Shown here: piece after piece, positions 18,882-31,825 of the stretch
Layout of the letters: each line of letters opens with the position of its first letter
How positions within the stretch are numbered: position 1 is the stretch's first letter
Assembly (NCBI RefSeq): GCF_019925205.1
Contig: NC_083560.1
Coordinates: forward strand, 7,440,001-7,504,000
DNA from: Metopolophium dirhodum
Lineage: Eukaryota > Arthropoda > Insecta > Hemiptera > Aphididae
Direction: 5' to 3'
DNA: 64,000 bases
Notes under the pieces: model-generated
Told to the model about the DNA's origin: nothing
The model's input: only the letters and a program-made list of their open reading frames with translations
Databases searched by the model: none
Translations under genes and position numbers: made by a program

Positions 18882-20995
18882 GGTTACAAGTGGGTCACTG
18901 TATTATGGACAGTGTTAAATTTCAATTATATAACATCATTGTTTAAGAAAAACGATTATGAGAGAAAACGGTCAGTCAGCCTATGATATTACCAAGTATA
19001 TTTGATGATATTATTGTGAATAAAGTAATTTATATATAAACTATTGAGAATTTTGATCTCCTCAATGCATCAACAATATTCGCTTTCCCATTGAAATTCA
19101 ACTTAAGTTAACAATTGTTGTTACTTATTAATATCCAATATTGTTATATATCTGTTTGCGGACGGATATAATAGTAAAAAGGTAGTCAAGTGGGTGTCGC
19201 TCTGCTGTATAATACGTTACAAGTGGGTCACTATAATGGATGGTATTAAATTTGAATTCAATGATAAGATATTATTGTATAAGAAAAACGATTCTGAGAG
19301 AAAACTGTCGGTCAGTCTATGATATTACCAAGTATATTTGATGATATATTTGTGAATAAAGTAATTTATATATAACATATTTTCGTGGAACTTTGTTTTA
19401 AATTTTCAATCCTTAGTACAAAAAAATTATTATTAAATTTTAAATTTGATACATATTGATACGATTCGAACTTTAAATCCTTAAAAAAAATTGTGTCTAT
19501 GTATTTTTAATATTTTTCAACTGTCATTGAAAAAATACATCAGGAGCCTGACATTAAATTTTCATGCTTTTTTACCCGACAATTTTCCATTTTCAACGAG
19601 TTAAGACTTAAGATCAATTGTGCAAAAAACAATTTTCTGAAATCATTATTTGGAATTTAATATACTTCAAAAGTTGGTGAATTTAAGTATTTTAACGAGT
19701 TAAAAATAGGTTACAAATGGGTCACTGTATTATGGACAGTGATAAATTTCAATTATATAACATCATTGTTTAAGAAAAACGATTATGAGAGAAAACGGTC
19801 AGTCAGCCTATGATATTACCAAGTATATTTGATGATATTATTGTGAATAAAGTAATTTATATATAAACTATTGAGAATTTTGATCTCCTCAATGCACCAA
19901 CAATATTCGCTTTCCCATTGAAATTCAACTTAAGTTAACAATTGTTGTTACTTATTAATATCCAATATTGTTATATATCTGTTTGCGCACGGATATAATA
20001 GTAAAAAGGTAGTCAAGTGGGTGTCGCTCTGCTGTATAATACGTTACAAGTGGGTCACTATAATGGATGGTATTAAATTTGAATTCAATGATAAGATATT
20101 ATTGTATAAGAAAAACGATTCTGAGAGAAAACTGTCGGTCAGCCTATGATATTACCAAGTATATTTGATGATATAATTGTGAATAAAGTAATTTATATAT
20201 AACATATTTTCGTGGAACTTTGTTTTAAATTTTCAATCCTTAGTACAAAAAAATTATTATTAAATTTTAAATTTGATACATATTGATACAATTCGAACTT
20301 TAAATCCTTAAAAAAAATTGTGTCTATGTATTTTTAATATTTTTCAACTGCCATTGAAAAAATACATCAGGAGACTGGCATTACATTTTCATGCTTTTTT
20401 ACCCGACAATTTTCCATTTTCAACGAGTTAAGACTTAAGATCAATTGTGCAAAAAACAATTTGCTGAAATCATTATTTTGAAAGTAATATACTTCAAAAG
20501 TTGGTGAATTTAAGTATTTTAACGATTTAAAACTAGGTTACAAATGGGTCACTGTATTATGGACAGTGTTAAATTTCAATTATATAACATTATTGTTTTA
20601 GAAAAACGATTATGAGAGAAATCTGTCAGTCAGCCTATGATATTACCAAGTATATTTGATGATATTATTGTGAATAAAGTAATTTATCTATAAACTATTG
20701 AGAATTTTGATCTCCTCAATGCACCAACAATATTCGCTTTCCCATTGAAATTCAACTTAAGTTAACAATTGTTGTTACTTATTAATATCCAATATTGTTA
20801 TATATCTGTTTGCGCACGGATATAATAGTAAAAAGGTAGGCAAGTGGGTGTCACTCTGCTGTATAATACGTTACAAGTGGGTCACTATAATGGATGGTAT
20901 TAAATTTGAATTCAATGATAAGATATTATTGTATAAGAAAAACGATTCTGAGGGAGAACTGTCCGTCAGCCTATGGTATTACCAAGTATAATTGA
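18882..20995 (+). repeat. Module T, about 824-bp tandem triplication
   Basis: Units start at about 18882, 19703 and 20530, each with gttacaa(g/a)tgggtcactgtattatggacagtg followed by the gagaaaacggtcagtcagcc motif and, 300 bp on, gtgggtcactataatggatgg. The third is incomplete. Unit 2 of the array (34640-34800) has only one, shortened version, so the amplification is local to unit 1. Confidence 0.8.
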
Positions 20996-23900
20996 TGATA
21001 TTATTGTGTATAAAGTAATTTATATGTAACATATTTACGTGGAACCTTGTTTTAGAACTTAAGAGATTAATTGCATGTAAAAAAAATTGTGCCAATAACA
21101 ACAATTTATTAATTTAAATAAAAATATTATTTTCGTAAATATTCCCGTTTTTACTTATTTTTTTTTTGATTTTCCCGATGCTTATGAAAACTACTGCGAA
21201 AATTTAACTTTTGACCCCCAAACCAAATTTAAGAGTACCAACTAGATTCACTTCCCTATCAGAAAAGATGGCGCTGAAGAAAATCTAAACATTTTTACTA
21301 TCCTAAAAGGTGACTTTATTGCAAGGCTCCTGATATATTGTTACAATAGCAGTTGAAAAATATTAAAAATACATAGGCGCAATTTTTTTTTATAAGCATT
21401 CAATGTACGAATTTCGACAACATTTATCAAATTAAAAATTTTATAATTATTTTGTAGTTAAAAATGTATAAAATGTTCAACTTTTATAGTTAAGGATTGA
21501 AAATTTAAAACAAGATTCCACGTAAATGGGTTGTATATTAATTACTTTATTCACCTTAATATCATCAAATGTTATGATATACATAGGCTGACCGACCATT
21601 TTCGCTAAAAATTGTTTTTCTTATACGATTATATTATATCATTGATTTCTTTCATTCTTTTTAATTTTTAATTTGATATATTTTCTAAAAAATTGAACTT
21701 AAATTGCTTACAATAAATGTGGGCCCCTGTAACTTGTAACAATATAGAAGGAGACTTCGGGACGTCCCTGCGGTACTCGGTGATGCCTGAGAACGATTTA
21801 TGTTTTTGATTATGACCTATGTCACCACTTACGCCTAATATTACACTAGATAGGCAACCATTTATGCACTCACCTGATGCTTGACTGGCAAACTATTCTA
21901 CGCATGACGACAACAGCGAGGATGGGAAAGATCAATCAAAGGATTGATGATGGTGCAGGCTAGTTATGGAGAGGGAGTCTCTGTTAGAAAGTTTTATAAT
22001 ACGTAAAGAAATAAAAAATCAAAACTCTCTATACGCGTGGCAGTAAAATACTGTTGTGCGTATGCATATAAACTTAAAAACATTGACTTATAAATAAACA
22101 TACAAACATAAAATAATGATTTCCGCAAATGTTTTTGTACCATTGTTTTAATTAACTCATTATTGAAATACATGTATAAAAAAAATTGTAATTGCAAATC
22201 TAGAGAATTATAAGGAATCACTATTCCAAATTTCAAGTCGCTATATATATCTACTATAATAGCTTAGGCTAGGTTGAATCAGTCAGGACTGCTTGTTTTA
22301 TATTATTCATATTATATTTCATTTTAATACATTTTTAATCCAATAATTGTTAAAAAAAAATATTATTTTACATTCCATTTTCATACGTTTTATAATCCAA
22401 TATTTTTTTCGAATTTATATCACATAATAGTGGCGTAATTATGAATTTGTATAAGGGAGAGGATAGACATTTTTTGAAACACATAATACTAAATACTAAA
22501 TAAATAAAATAAATATAATAAATACAATATAGGTTGAGTTAGGTAGTACATTTTTAAGACAGAATAAAAATAAAAATAATGATATATTTTAAGTAATATA
22601 TTAAAAGTTTAAAATGTTTGCAATCTCATTTCTTTTTACAATTTGTTGGGCTGTTCGGGCTGTTCGGCAATAGTCTGAGACAATTTCATAACATGTTCAT
22701 AGGTGTAGAGTACTAGAGTACTCTTGCCACAAATATTTTTTATGTGATGTGCTGTCTGAGAAAACTTATGTATACGAGTGAGATTTTTTTGTTAAACAAC
22801 ATTGAATGACAGATAGTACTTAAATACACATATTCAGATAAATTTCAAATTTTTAACATTTTCGATACGACCATGCGCAATACATCTATTTTTTTTTTTA
22901 AATGGTAAGATCAATTGTTTTTACATATTTGGATAGAGTATTTTTTCCTAAACAATTTATGAATAAAAAGTTTTTTTCTAATTACAAAATTTAATTTTTA
23001 CGAGTAATTTTTTCAACAATATCTAAACTAAATTCAACTTAAGTTAACAATTGTTGTTACTTATTATTGTATCCAATATTGTTATATATCTGTTTGGGCA
23101 CGGATATAATAGTAAAAAGATAGGCAAGCGGGTGTCGCTCTGCTGTACAGTACGTTACAAGTGGGTCACTATAATGGATGGTATTAAATTTGAATTCAAT
23201 GATATGATATTATTGTATAAGAAAAACGATTCTGAGCGAAGACTGTCAGTCAGCCTATGATAGTACTAGGCACGAACTATCGTGTAGTAGTTCGTATTAC
23301 TAAGTATATTTGATAATATTATTGTGAATAAAGTAATTTATATATTTATCTATTACCTGTTACCTACCAAAAAAACGTTTACTGACTATTGATGAATAAC
23401 AAATTAACAACAATATTAATAACAATTTATAACTAAATAATTTATTAATTTATCGTCGTCAAATACTTATATAATATTTCTATACGTCATTATATATAAT
23501 TATACATTATATCCACAGTCATTCGTTTTTTAATTACAACAAAATAAGAAAACCATTACTAGAGAAATCAAGTAAATATAAGCAAATAATATTTTGAATC
23601 TCTTATAGAAATTTTTTTTTGATAAGTGTAGAAAAACTTGTGAGGAATATTGTATTACATTTTAAAAATTTAGATTAAAAAAAAAATTTTTATGAATTTC
23701 TAACTTAATATTTACAAATTTTTGTCATTTTTATGTATTTTGTCAATATTTGAACTTGAAATGCTTATAAAAAAAAATTATAACTCGAAAGAATCGTGGA
23801 CGACGTGTTAATTTATATTTATTTTTAATTTTTTAATTTCTTAATTTTTTTTTATATGGCGTAGATTTTCTCTTGTAAGACCGTTTGGGAGCTTAGATAT

Positions 23901-26869
23901 TGGACACTTGACCGTTGTCAATACCAGGCAAAGTCGGAGCAAAGCTAAGTACGATCTTTTATTTTTATTGTTCGTCATCGAGACTTTTTAGATAGTTTGT
24001 TAAGTCTGGCCTATACAAAGTTCTTAGAAAGTTATATTCAACAATGGCTATTTCGGTAAGTAGTAACTCCTTCTTTGTATTATACCAAATAATGATAATT
24101 CAGTGATAATAATTCCATTCCATTTCATTGCCAATTAGTATACAACTAATAAATATATTAAATTTAAATCTATTTATTCATAAATCATAAAACTCTGTAA
24201 ACATTATACATGCCATGATACATCTTAATGATACCAAAAAACTAAATAATACATTTTATATACACATATAAAAATATTAAATACATTTAAGATAAATACT
24301 ATCAAAAAACTACTGTTGTTGTGCTTATAATTTTTTAACAAATTAAATTGATGTTTTTTTTTTTACAGATATTTAAAATATTTAAACAATTAATAGTTTG
24401 TAAGCATTTGAACCTTTTGATGGCCTTAATATGGTTGAACAGTACAAAATGTTTATTTCTTCATATTGTTAATGTTTTGTAATTCTAAATCTTTGAAAAA
24501 GTCTTCATTACTTGGTGTATATTGTGATACAAAACACTCACAAGATTCTGTATTGTAGGTACTGTACTTTTAATTAAACTGATGTATCAATCCACTGTTA
24601 ATTGTATGAGATGTAATAAATATTATAATTATTAAAATCAGTAAATTTTCAATAGTTGATTATTTGATTACAATTAATTCTAATCCGGTCAAATTTATTT
24701 GATATAGCTCCACAGTTAAGCAAAACCAATTTGAGAGGGTAAAATCTAGACTAAAATCCACAGAGTATAACATCAGCAGAAATAATTCAGAACAAATTAT
24801 TTGTGATACTTGCATATTCTCCATCAATTACATAATGTTGCCATTTACTGTATCTAAATAAATAACATGAATATAAAATAATTTAATATATCAATAATCT
24901 TAAATAAGAAACAAGAGTTATGATAATTCTAAAACTTACCTACAAATGTTTACACATGTTTATTGTTAAGTGAAAGTATTGAAAATTAATCCAGGATTTG
25001 ATTTGTCTTGTATATTATGACGTGTACCTATATCATTACACATTTACATACAAACGAGCAACACAACACATAATAAGGCAAATTAAATAAAAATATAATC
25101 ATGAATAAATCTATAGATGTAACTGTAAGCTTGGTAAATTTGCAGGTAAATATTTTTTTTTACTAATAAAATTATCATGAGAGTATGTGACACCTAAAAT
25201 TAAACATCATAACGAGACGAATATTCACAAGTCATAACCACAGATATAATATTATAATACTTACATAATATTATAGTTGATATAAAAATATGTAATACGT
25301 TCTATGGTAATACGTCCGGACGTTTAACTCGCCCACAAGTACTGATAGTGCATTATATTAATATAGTATCAAATATTATAAGTTATCACTATTAATTATC
25401 ATCACATTAATTAATAAATTTGATTTTATCGACATTGTGGTTTATCGTCTACACTTTACGACAATAATATGGTCTATGATAGTATCACGGTTTGTTGTTG
25501 ATGTATAATGCGTTATAAGTACCTAATTAATGTGATGTGATTAATTTCGAATTTTTTTTTGGTACCTATTATAGGGCAATTATTTTTTTAATACCATAGA
25601 TTAGTATATAATATGTCTTAAACCTAGACTGACAGTTATACAATGATATTATATCATTGAATTCAAATTTAATACCATCCATTATACAGTGCCCCACTTG
25701 TAACCTAATGTACAGCAGAGCGACATCCACTTGCCCACCTTTTTTTTTTTCTATAAATGTCAATAAAACGTTATTTTTTGGGGAAACAGCTTGAAAATTT
25801 AATACAAGGCTCCTACTATATTGTTACAAATTACAATGACATTTGAAAAATATTAAAAATCCTTTAACACAGTTTTTTTTATAACAATTTAAAGTTCAAA
25901 TCTTGACAAAATACAGAAAAATTCGAAAATTAGCAAATTATTTTGAGTTGAGAATTCAAAAAAATGTTTCTTTTTAAATCTAAGATTTGAAATTGTTATA
26001 CAAGATTATCCATAAGTTTGTTTATCTTTATCAACCAAAATAATTTCTACCAGCAATTCAAATTAAATTTTTATGAGCGTTTAAAATTCATACTTTTACA
26101 ATATTGAATATTCACTCGATTTCTCATGTAGTGGTTTTGTTATTTTATTGTTATTCAAAAACGAATTACTGTAGATACATGGAAATTTTACTGAATGTGT
26201 GTATTTTAATTGGCCTATACACCATAAAATGTTGAAAATAATTTGAATCTTTTTGAGTTGTTTACGGACATAGTTAGTTTTAAATTTTTTTAGTTTTTTT
26301 TTCTATAAATATCAATAAAATTGTATTTGTTGGGTAAAAAAGCGTGAAAATTTAATACAAGGCTCCTGATATATCGTTCCAATGGCAGTTGAAAAAAATT
26401 AAAAATAAATAGGCACAATTTTTTTTTATAAGCATTTAAAGTTCAAATTTCGACAAAATTTATCAAATTTAAAATTTAATAATTATTTTGTAGTTGAAAA
26501 TGTATAAAATGTTCAACTTTTATAGCGAAGGATTGAAAGCTTAAGACATGGTTCCACGTAAATAGGTTATATATACATTACTTTATTTACAATAATATCA
26601 TCAAATATATTTAGTAATATCATAGGCTGACCTACCATTTTATTTCAGAATCGTTTTTCTTATACAATGATATTATATCATTGAATTCAAATTTAACACC
26701 ATCCATAACAGTGACCCACTTGTAATCTTCTGTACAGCAGAGCGACACCAACTTGCCCACCTTTTTATTGAATTTATTGAAAACTGGCAATGTTCATAAA
26801 CACTTAAAAAAGTGTAATAATAATTCAAAATTTTTTGGTGTATAGCAAATAAAACTAAAAATAGCTTCG

Positions 26870-27180
26870 ACTCATTCTCTCCTAGCGGTGCAGCGGACGG
26901 TCGAAGCTCGCGAGCTGGGTTACTCCCTCTTCCGCTATAATACTTGTCTTTGCCCGGCGGTTGAGCTCTGCGCACCGTTCCGCCGGCTCGCCGCTTTGGG
27001 CCGTGGTTGTACCCGCGTTACATAGGGTGCCGTCAGTTTGGCCACTTTAAAACCCCTCGGGGTTTTGGTCGACATCGTATTGTGTGCCGCCACTTATAGT
27101 AATAGTTGTCGTGTTCCAGCAGTTGATGTGAGCGGAACGAACGTCATCGCTCAATGCGCCGATGCGTGCCGGCAAACCTA
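26870..27180. other. GC-rich module in the array, second copy at 40985-41175
   Basis: A sharply GC-richer island beginning agcttcgac(t/a)cattctctcctagcgg and ending near gggtgccgtcag in the shared part. It includes the perfect palindrome aaaacccc-tc-ggggtttt at 27049-27066 (unit 2 only). Open frames on both strands are short and differ between copies. It could be the internal part of a non-autonomous transposon or a structured RNA gene remnant; nothing decides between these. Confidence 0.45.
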
Positions 27181-27353
27181 GTGTGAGCACGAGTGTTAAG
27201 ATTAATAAAATTGTTCACGTGTGTGTGACAAGCTGGCCAGATGCGCCAAATATATCAGTGAGAGCTTTGTGATCGAAGTATTGTTCGTGCGTGGCTGACG
27301 GCTGAACCGAACATCGCGCTCGTTCCCGTTTGGCGGTGATACGGCCCGGTGTC

Positions 27354-27615
27354 GCAGGTTTCTAATACCCTCAAACATTTTTACCCCCGGGGGTAAAATT
27401 ATCTTAGGATATCTTTACCAGGGGTGAAATTAACCTAGTATATTTTTACTGGGGGTAAAATAAACCTAACCCCCCCCCCCCCCCCCCCCGTTAAAATTGT
27501 TGGAAAGGGGGGGTAAAAATATCCTAGCTTATAATTAACAATATTTTTAAAATATACTAGGATATATTTACCTCTCATTGAATTTCCGGGGGTAAAAATC
27601 GTCTGTTACACCGGC
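27354..27615. mobile_element. Candidate MITE with GGTGT terminal inverted repeats and a C20 tract
   Basis: The left end ggtgtcgcag…catttttacccccgg and the reverse complement of the right end ggtgtaacagacgatttttacccccgg pair with one internal gap. The inside is a set of (g)ggggtaaaa and tccta/tagga motifs in both orientations and a run of 20 C (27470-27489). No coding capacity. It is absent from the corresponding places in units 1 and 3. The target-site duplication is not clear. Confidence 0.5.
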
Positions 27616-28501
27616 GTTTCACGGTTCATGGTTTTCGTTTGTGTAAATTATAATGTCTACACCTGTTCGTGGGCCAATTATTATTATTGTTTGTATTAAT
27701 ATGTAGATTTGTCGTTACGTAAGGATGAAGATCTGGGCGCCCACCATTAAAAAACGAATTATTATATTATAATATATAAGTCTTTGTAAGAAATACAAGT
27801 GTTTCCGTCTTCCAAATTGTAGTACCACCATTTTAGGGTAACCCTTCCCGCTCCTGCCCCCCAACACAATCGCGAGTCTTTGCCGACAACCGCCATACTA
27901 GTATGTCCGGCAGCGGCGCAAACAAAATCGCTACATGAAAAATCGAGCGAATATCCAATCTTGCATGTAAAAATATAAACTTCAAATGTTCATAAAAAAT
28001 GTATTTAATTTGCTTGTAAACAATTTTTTTTTATTTTGATAAAGACAAACAAACTTATGAAGAATCTTGTATTACATTTTAAAATTTTAGATTTAAAAAG
28101 AAAAATCTTTATGAATTCCTAACTCAAAATCGAGCGAATACCCAATATTGTAAAAATATGGACTTCAAACGCTCATAAAAGTTTAATTTAATTTGATTGT
28201 AGAAATTTTTTTTTTTTGGTAAATATAGACAAATTTATGAATAATCTTGTATTACATTTTAAAAATGCTTTAAAAATAAACATTTTTATGAATTCTTAAT
28301 TAAAAATAATTTGCTAATTTTCGTGAATTTTGCGTATTTTGTCAATAATTGAACTTTAAATGCTTATAAAATAAAACTGTGACTGAGGACTTTCAATATT
28401 TTTTAAATATCATTGTAACATTATAGAAGGAAAAGTATTAAATTTTCAAGCTCTTTCTCAACAAATAACGTTTTATTGACGATCATAAAAAAAAGACTAA
28501 T

Positions 28502-31500
28502 AAAATTGGAAACTGAAATGTTTCTAAACAATTCAAAACAAATCAAAATATTTTGAAAATTTAATCGTGTATAGAAAATTTTAATATAAACAACCCGTGA
28601 AAATGTCAAGTATATACGTTATATTTATATATGGTTCATTTGTTGTAGAGTTAAACCAAACAACAAAATCGATTTTGTCAAAAACCGATTTTGCGTAAAA
28701 ATCCCAGTTTTTTCTCAATATTGTTGTGTTTTTTTCCCCTTTTTTGAAAACTATTGAGAATTTTAAAATCACTCCACTTAGAATCTAAAAATAATTTGCA
28801 TATTTTAGTTAATTTGACGAAAATCGTCAAAATTCTGACTTCAATCACTTAAAAAAAATATAAAAAATTTCTCTTGTATAGAAAGCTCAAATTAAGTCAA
28901 AGCAATTAGAACATTTTATCATGTATAATATAATATATAGTCTTAAAATTAATTCTATACAATAAGTAAATATTATATAGGTAGGTATAAAATAGTAGGT
29001 ATATTTTGTAACTGAATTAAGTAGGCTAAACTCTGTCGAACACTCGAACTGTAAATGTCAGTGTTAAAAATGACAAAGCATCGTTTTTTTTTTATGCTTG
29101 AGAACCAAATTTATTATACTTGGTGTGTTATTTTCTGAAAGCATCGCGTAAGCTCTTCCATTTCTTTTGTAGTTCTTTAAGCCGGGTGTCGGTGCCGGTC
29201 ATTTATTAAGGAGTAAAATTCTGTAACCAAAAAATACGGGTTTTTTTATTTTAAAAATTAAAAATTAAAATTGTGGCTTGAAGGATCCAAAGTTAACTTA
29301 ATAACCAAGTAAAATCTATATTCAAAATTATTATCACTGTGAAACTCGGGTCAGTATAAGGACTATTTTACAAAATTTGTCAGTAAAATAATTTAGATTT
29401 TAGGCGTTTTACACAGAGGCTATATCAAGCATTTTTTGGTTTACTGAACCACAAAAAAAAGTCTAGGGTGGGTGTCATTTTCAAAGGTAGGTACTTGGTC
29501 TTGGTTATCACTAATCAGTGTCCGGTATGGCCGTATAGGTAATATAAACATGGTTAGTTTGATGGCCAATTCGTAATTAGCAATAAATAGATACAATTAC
29601 ATACATTAACAATAAACTTATGAAGTTATAAACAGCTTTATGACAAAAAAGGTTTGTAAGTAGATGTCGCTCTGTTGAACAGTAGGTTACAAGTGGGTTA
29701 CTGTATAATGGATGGTATTAAATTTGAATTCAATGATAATATAATAATATCATTGTATACGAAATACGATTCTAAACGGTGACGGTGACACTATTTCTGA
29801 ATTAAACGTGAATATATTTATTTTTTTCATAGCAGTAATTGTATTGATAATAACAATCTAATACTATAAAATCCCAATATTATAATTTATAATAATATAA
29901 TATTCATACGAATGTGTTTTGTTATTTATTATTACGTTTCTCGTGTGATGTTGATTACTATTTTATAGAAATGGTTTCAATTAAACAAAGTGTGAAATAA
30001 TTCATTTTCATGAAAAATACGATTCTCTAAGTGGACACAACACATACAATTAATAGTTATTTATGAATACATATTTTTGATTCATAAATTTTCTTACATC
30101 TGCTCAGAATCAATACGGTAGCCGGCTGAATTAATATTATAAAATTAGAACAAAATAACTTAAAATAAAATTGGAAACTGAAAATGTTTCTAAACAATTC
30201 AAAACAAATCAAAATATTTTGAAAATTTAATCGTGTATAGAAAATTTTAATATAAACAACCCGTGAAAATGTCAAGTATATACGTTATATTTATATATGG
30301 TTCATTTGTTGTAGAGTTAAACCAAACAACAAAATCGATTTTGTCAAAAACCGATTTTGCGTAAAATCCCAGTTTTTTCTCAATATTGTTGTGTTTTTTT
30401 CCCCTTTTTTGAAAACTATTGAGAATTTTAAAATCACTCCACTTAGAATCTAAAAATAATTTGCATATTTTAGTTAATTTGACGAAAATCGTCAAAATTC
30501 TGACTTCAATCACTTAAAAAAAATATAAAAAATTTCTCTTGTATAGAAAGCTCAAATTAAGTCAAAGCATTTAGAACATTTTATCATGTATAATATAATA
30601 TATAGTCTTAAAATTAATTCTATACAATAAGTAAATATTATATAGGTAGGTATAAAATAGTAGGTATATTTTGTAACTGAATTAAGTAGGCTAAACTCTG
30701 TCGAACACTCGAACTGTAAATGTCAGTGTTAAAAATGACAAAGCATCGTTTTTTTTTTTATGCTTGAGAACCAAATTTATTATACTTGGTGTGTTATTTT
30801 CTGAAAGCATCGCGTAAGCTCTTCCATTTCTTTTGTAGTTCTTTAAGCCGGGTGTCGGTGCCGGTCATTTATTAAGGAGTAAAATTCTGTAACCAAAAAA
30901 TACGGGTTTTTTTATTTTAAAAATTAAAATTGTGGCTTGAAGGATCCAAAGTTAACTTAATAACCAAGTAAAATCTATATTCAAAATTATTATCACTGTG
31001 AAACTCAGGTCAGTATAAGGACTATTTTACAAAATTTGTCAGTAAAATAATTTAGATTTTAGGCGTTTTACACAGAGGCTATATCAAGCATTTTTTGGTT
31101 TACTGAACCACAAAAAAAAGTCTAGGGTGGGTGTCATTTTCAAAGGTAGGTACTTGGTCTTGGTTATCACTAATCAGTGTCCGGTATGGCCGTATAGGTA
31201 ATATAAACATGGTTAGTTTGATGGCCAATTCGTAATTAGCAATAAATAGATACAATTACATACATTAACAATAAACTTATGAAGTTATAAACAGCTTTAT
31301 GACAAAAAAGGTTTGTAAGTAGATGTCGCTCTGTTGAACAGTAGGTTACAAGTGGGTTACTGTATAATGGATGGTATTAAATTTGAATTCAATGATAATA
31401 TAATAATATCATTGTATACGAAATACGATTCTAAACGGTGACGGTGACACTATTTCTGAATTAAACGTGAATATATTTATTTTTTTCATAGCAGTAATTG

Positions 31501-31825
31501 TATTGATAATAACAATCTAATACTATAAAATCCCAATATTATAATTTATAATAATATAATATTCATACGAATGTGTTTTGTTATTTATTATTACGTTTCT
31601 CGTGTGATGTTGATTACTATTTTATAGAAATGGTTTCAATTAAACAAAGTGTGAAATAATTCATTTTCATGAAAAATACGATTCTCTAAGTGGACACAAC
31701 ACATACAATTAATAGTTATTTATGAATACATATTTTTGATTCATAAATTTTCTTACATCTGCTCAGAATCAATACGGTAGCCGGCTGAATTAATATTATA
31801 AAATTAGAACAAAATAACTTAAATG
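28502..31825 (+). repeat. Module D, 1.66-kb tandem duplication
   Basis: Two nearly identical direct copies, 28502-30166 and 30167-31825, both starting aaaattggaaactgaaa and ending ttagaacaaaataactta. A third, more diverged copy is at 41650-43330 in unit 3. The few differences between the two tandem copies (single bases and short indels) point to a recent duplication. No gene is visible; small frames such as 28421-28609 and 30057-30275 are shadows of the same repeat. Confidence 0.85.

Larger units (their letters stand above)
12034..22654 (+). repeat. Composite host tandem array, unit 1
   Basis: First of three collinear units. Order: R1 (12034-12360, ttgggctgttcggcaatagtct…), linker, U (12838-15790, interrupted by a GC-rich insertion), V (15790-16990), W (17020-17190), X (17190-18870), T (18870-21000, triplicated) and Y (21000-22640). 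Compared with unit 2 it lacks the GC-rich, Z and D modules between W and X. No credible protein-coding gene: the short frames present recur as fragments in the other units and match no known protein. It carries several copies of the aphid-type repeat caagtgggtcactgtataatgg. Confidence 0.75.

Noticed and set aside
28421..30513. Small frames at 28421-28609, 28581-28772, 30057-30275 and 30247-30513
   Set aside because: The same repeat read twice; no homology to a protein and no start context.
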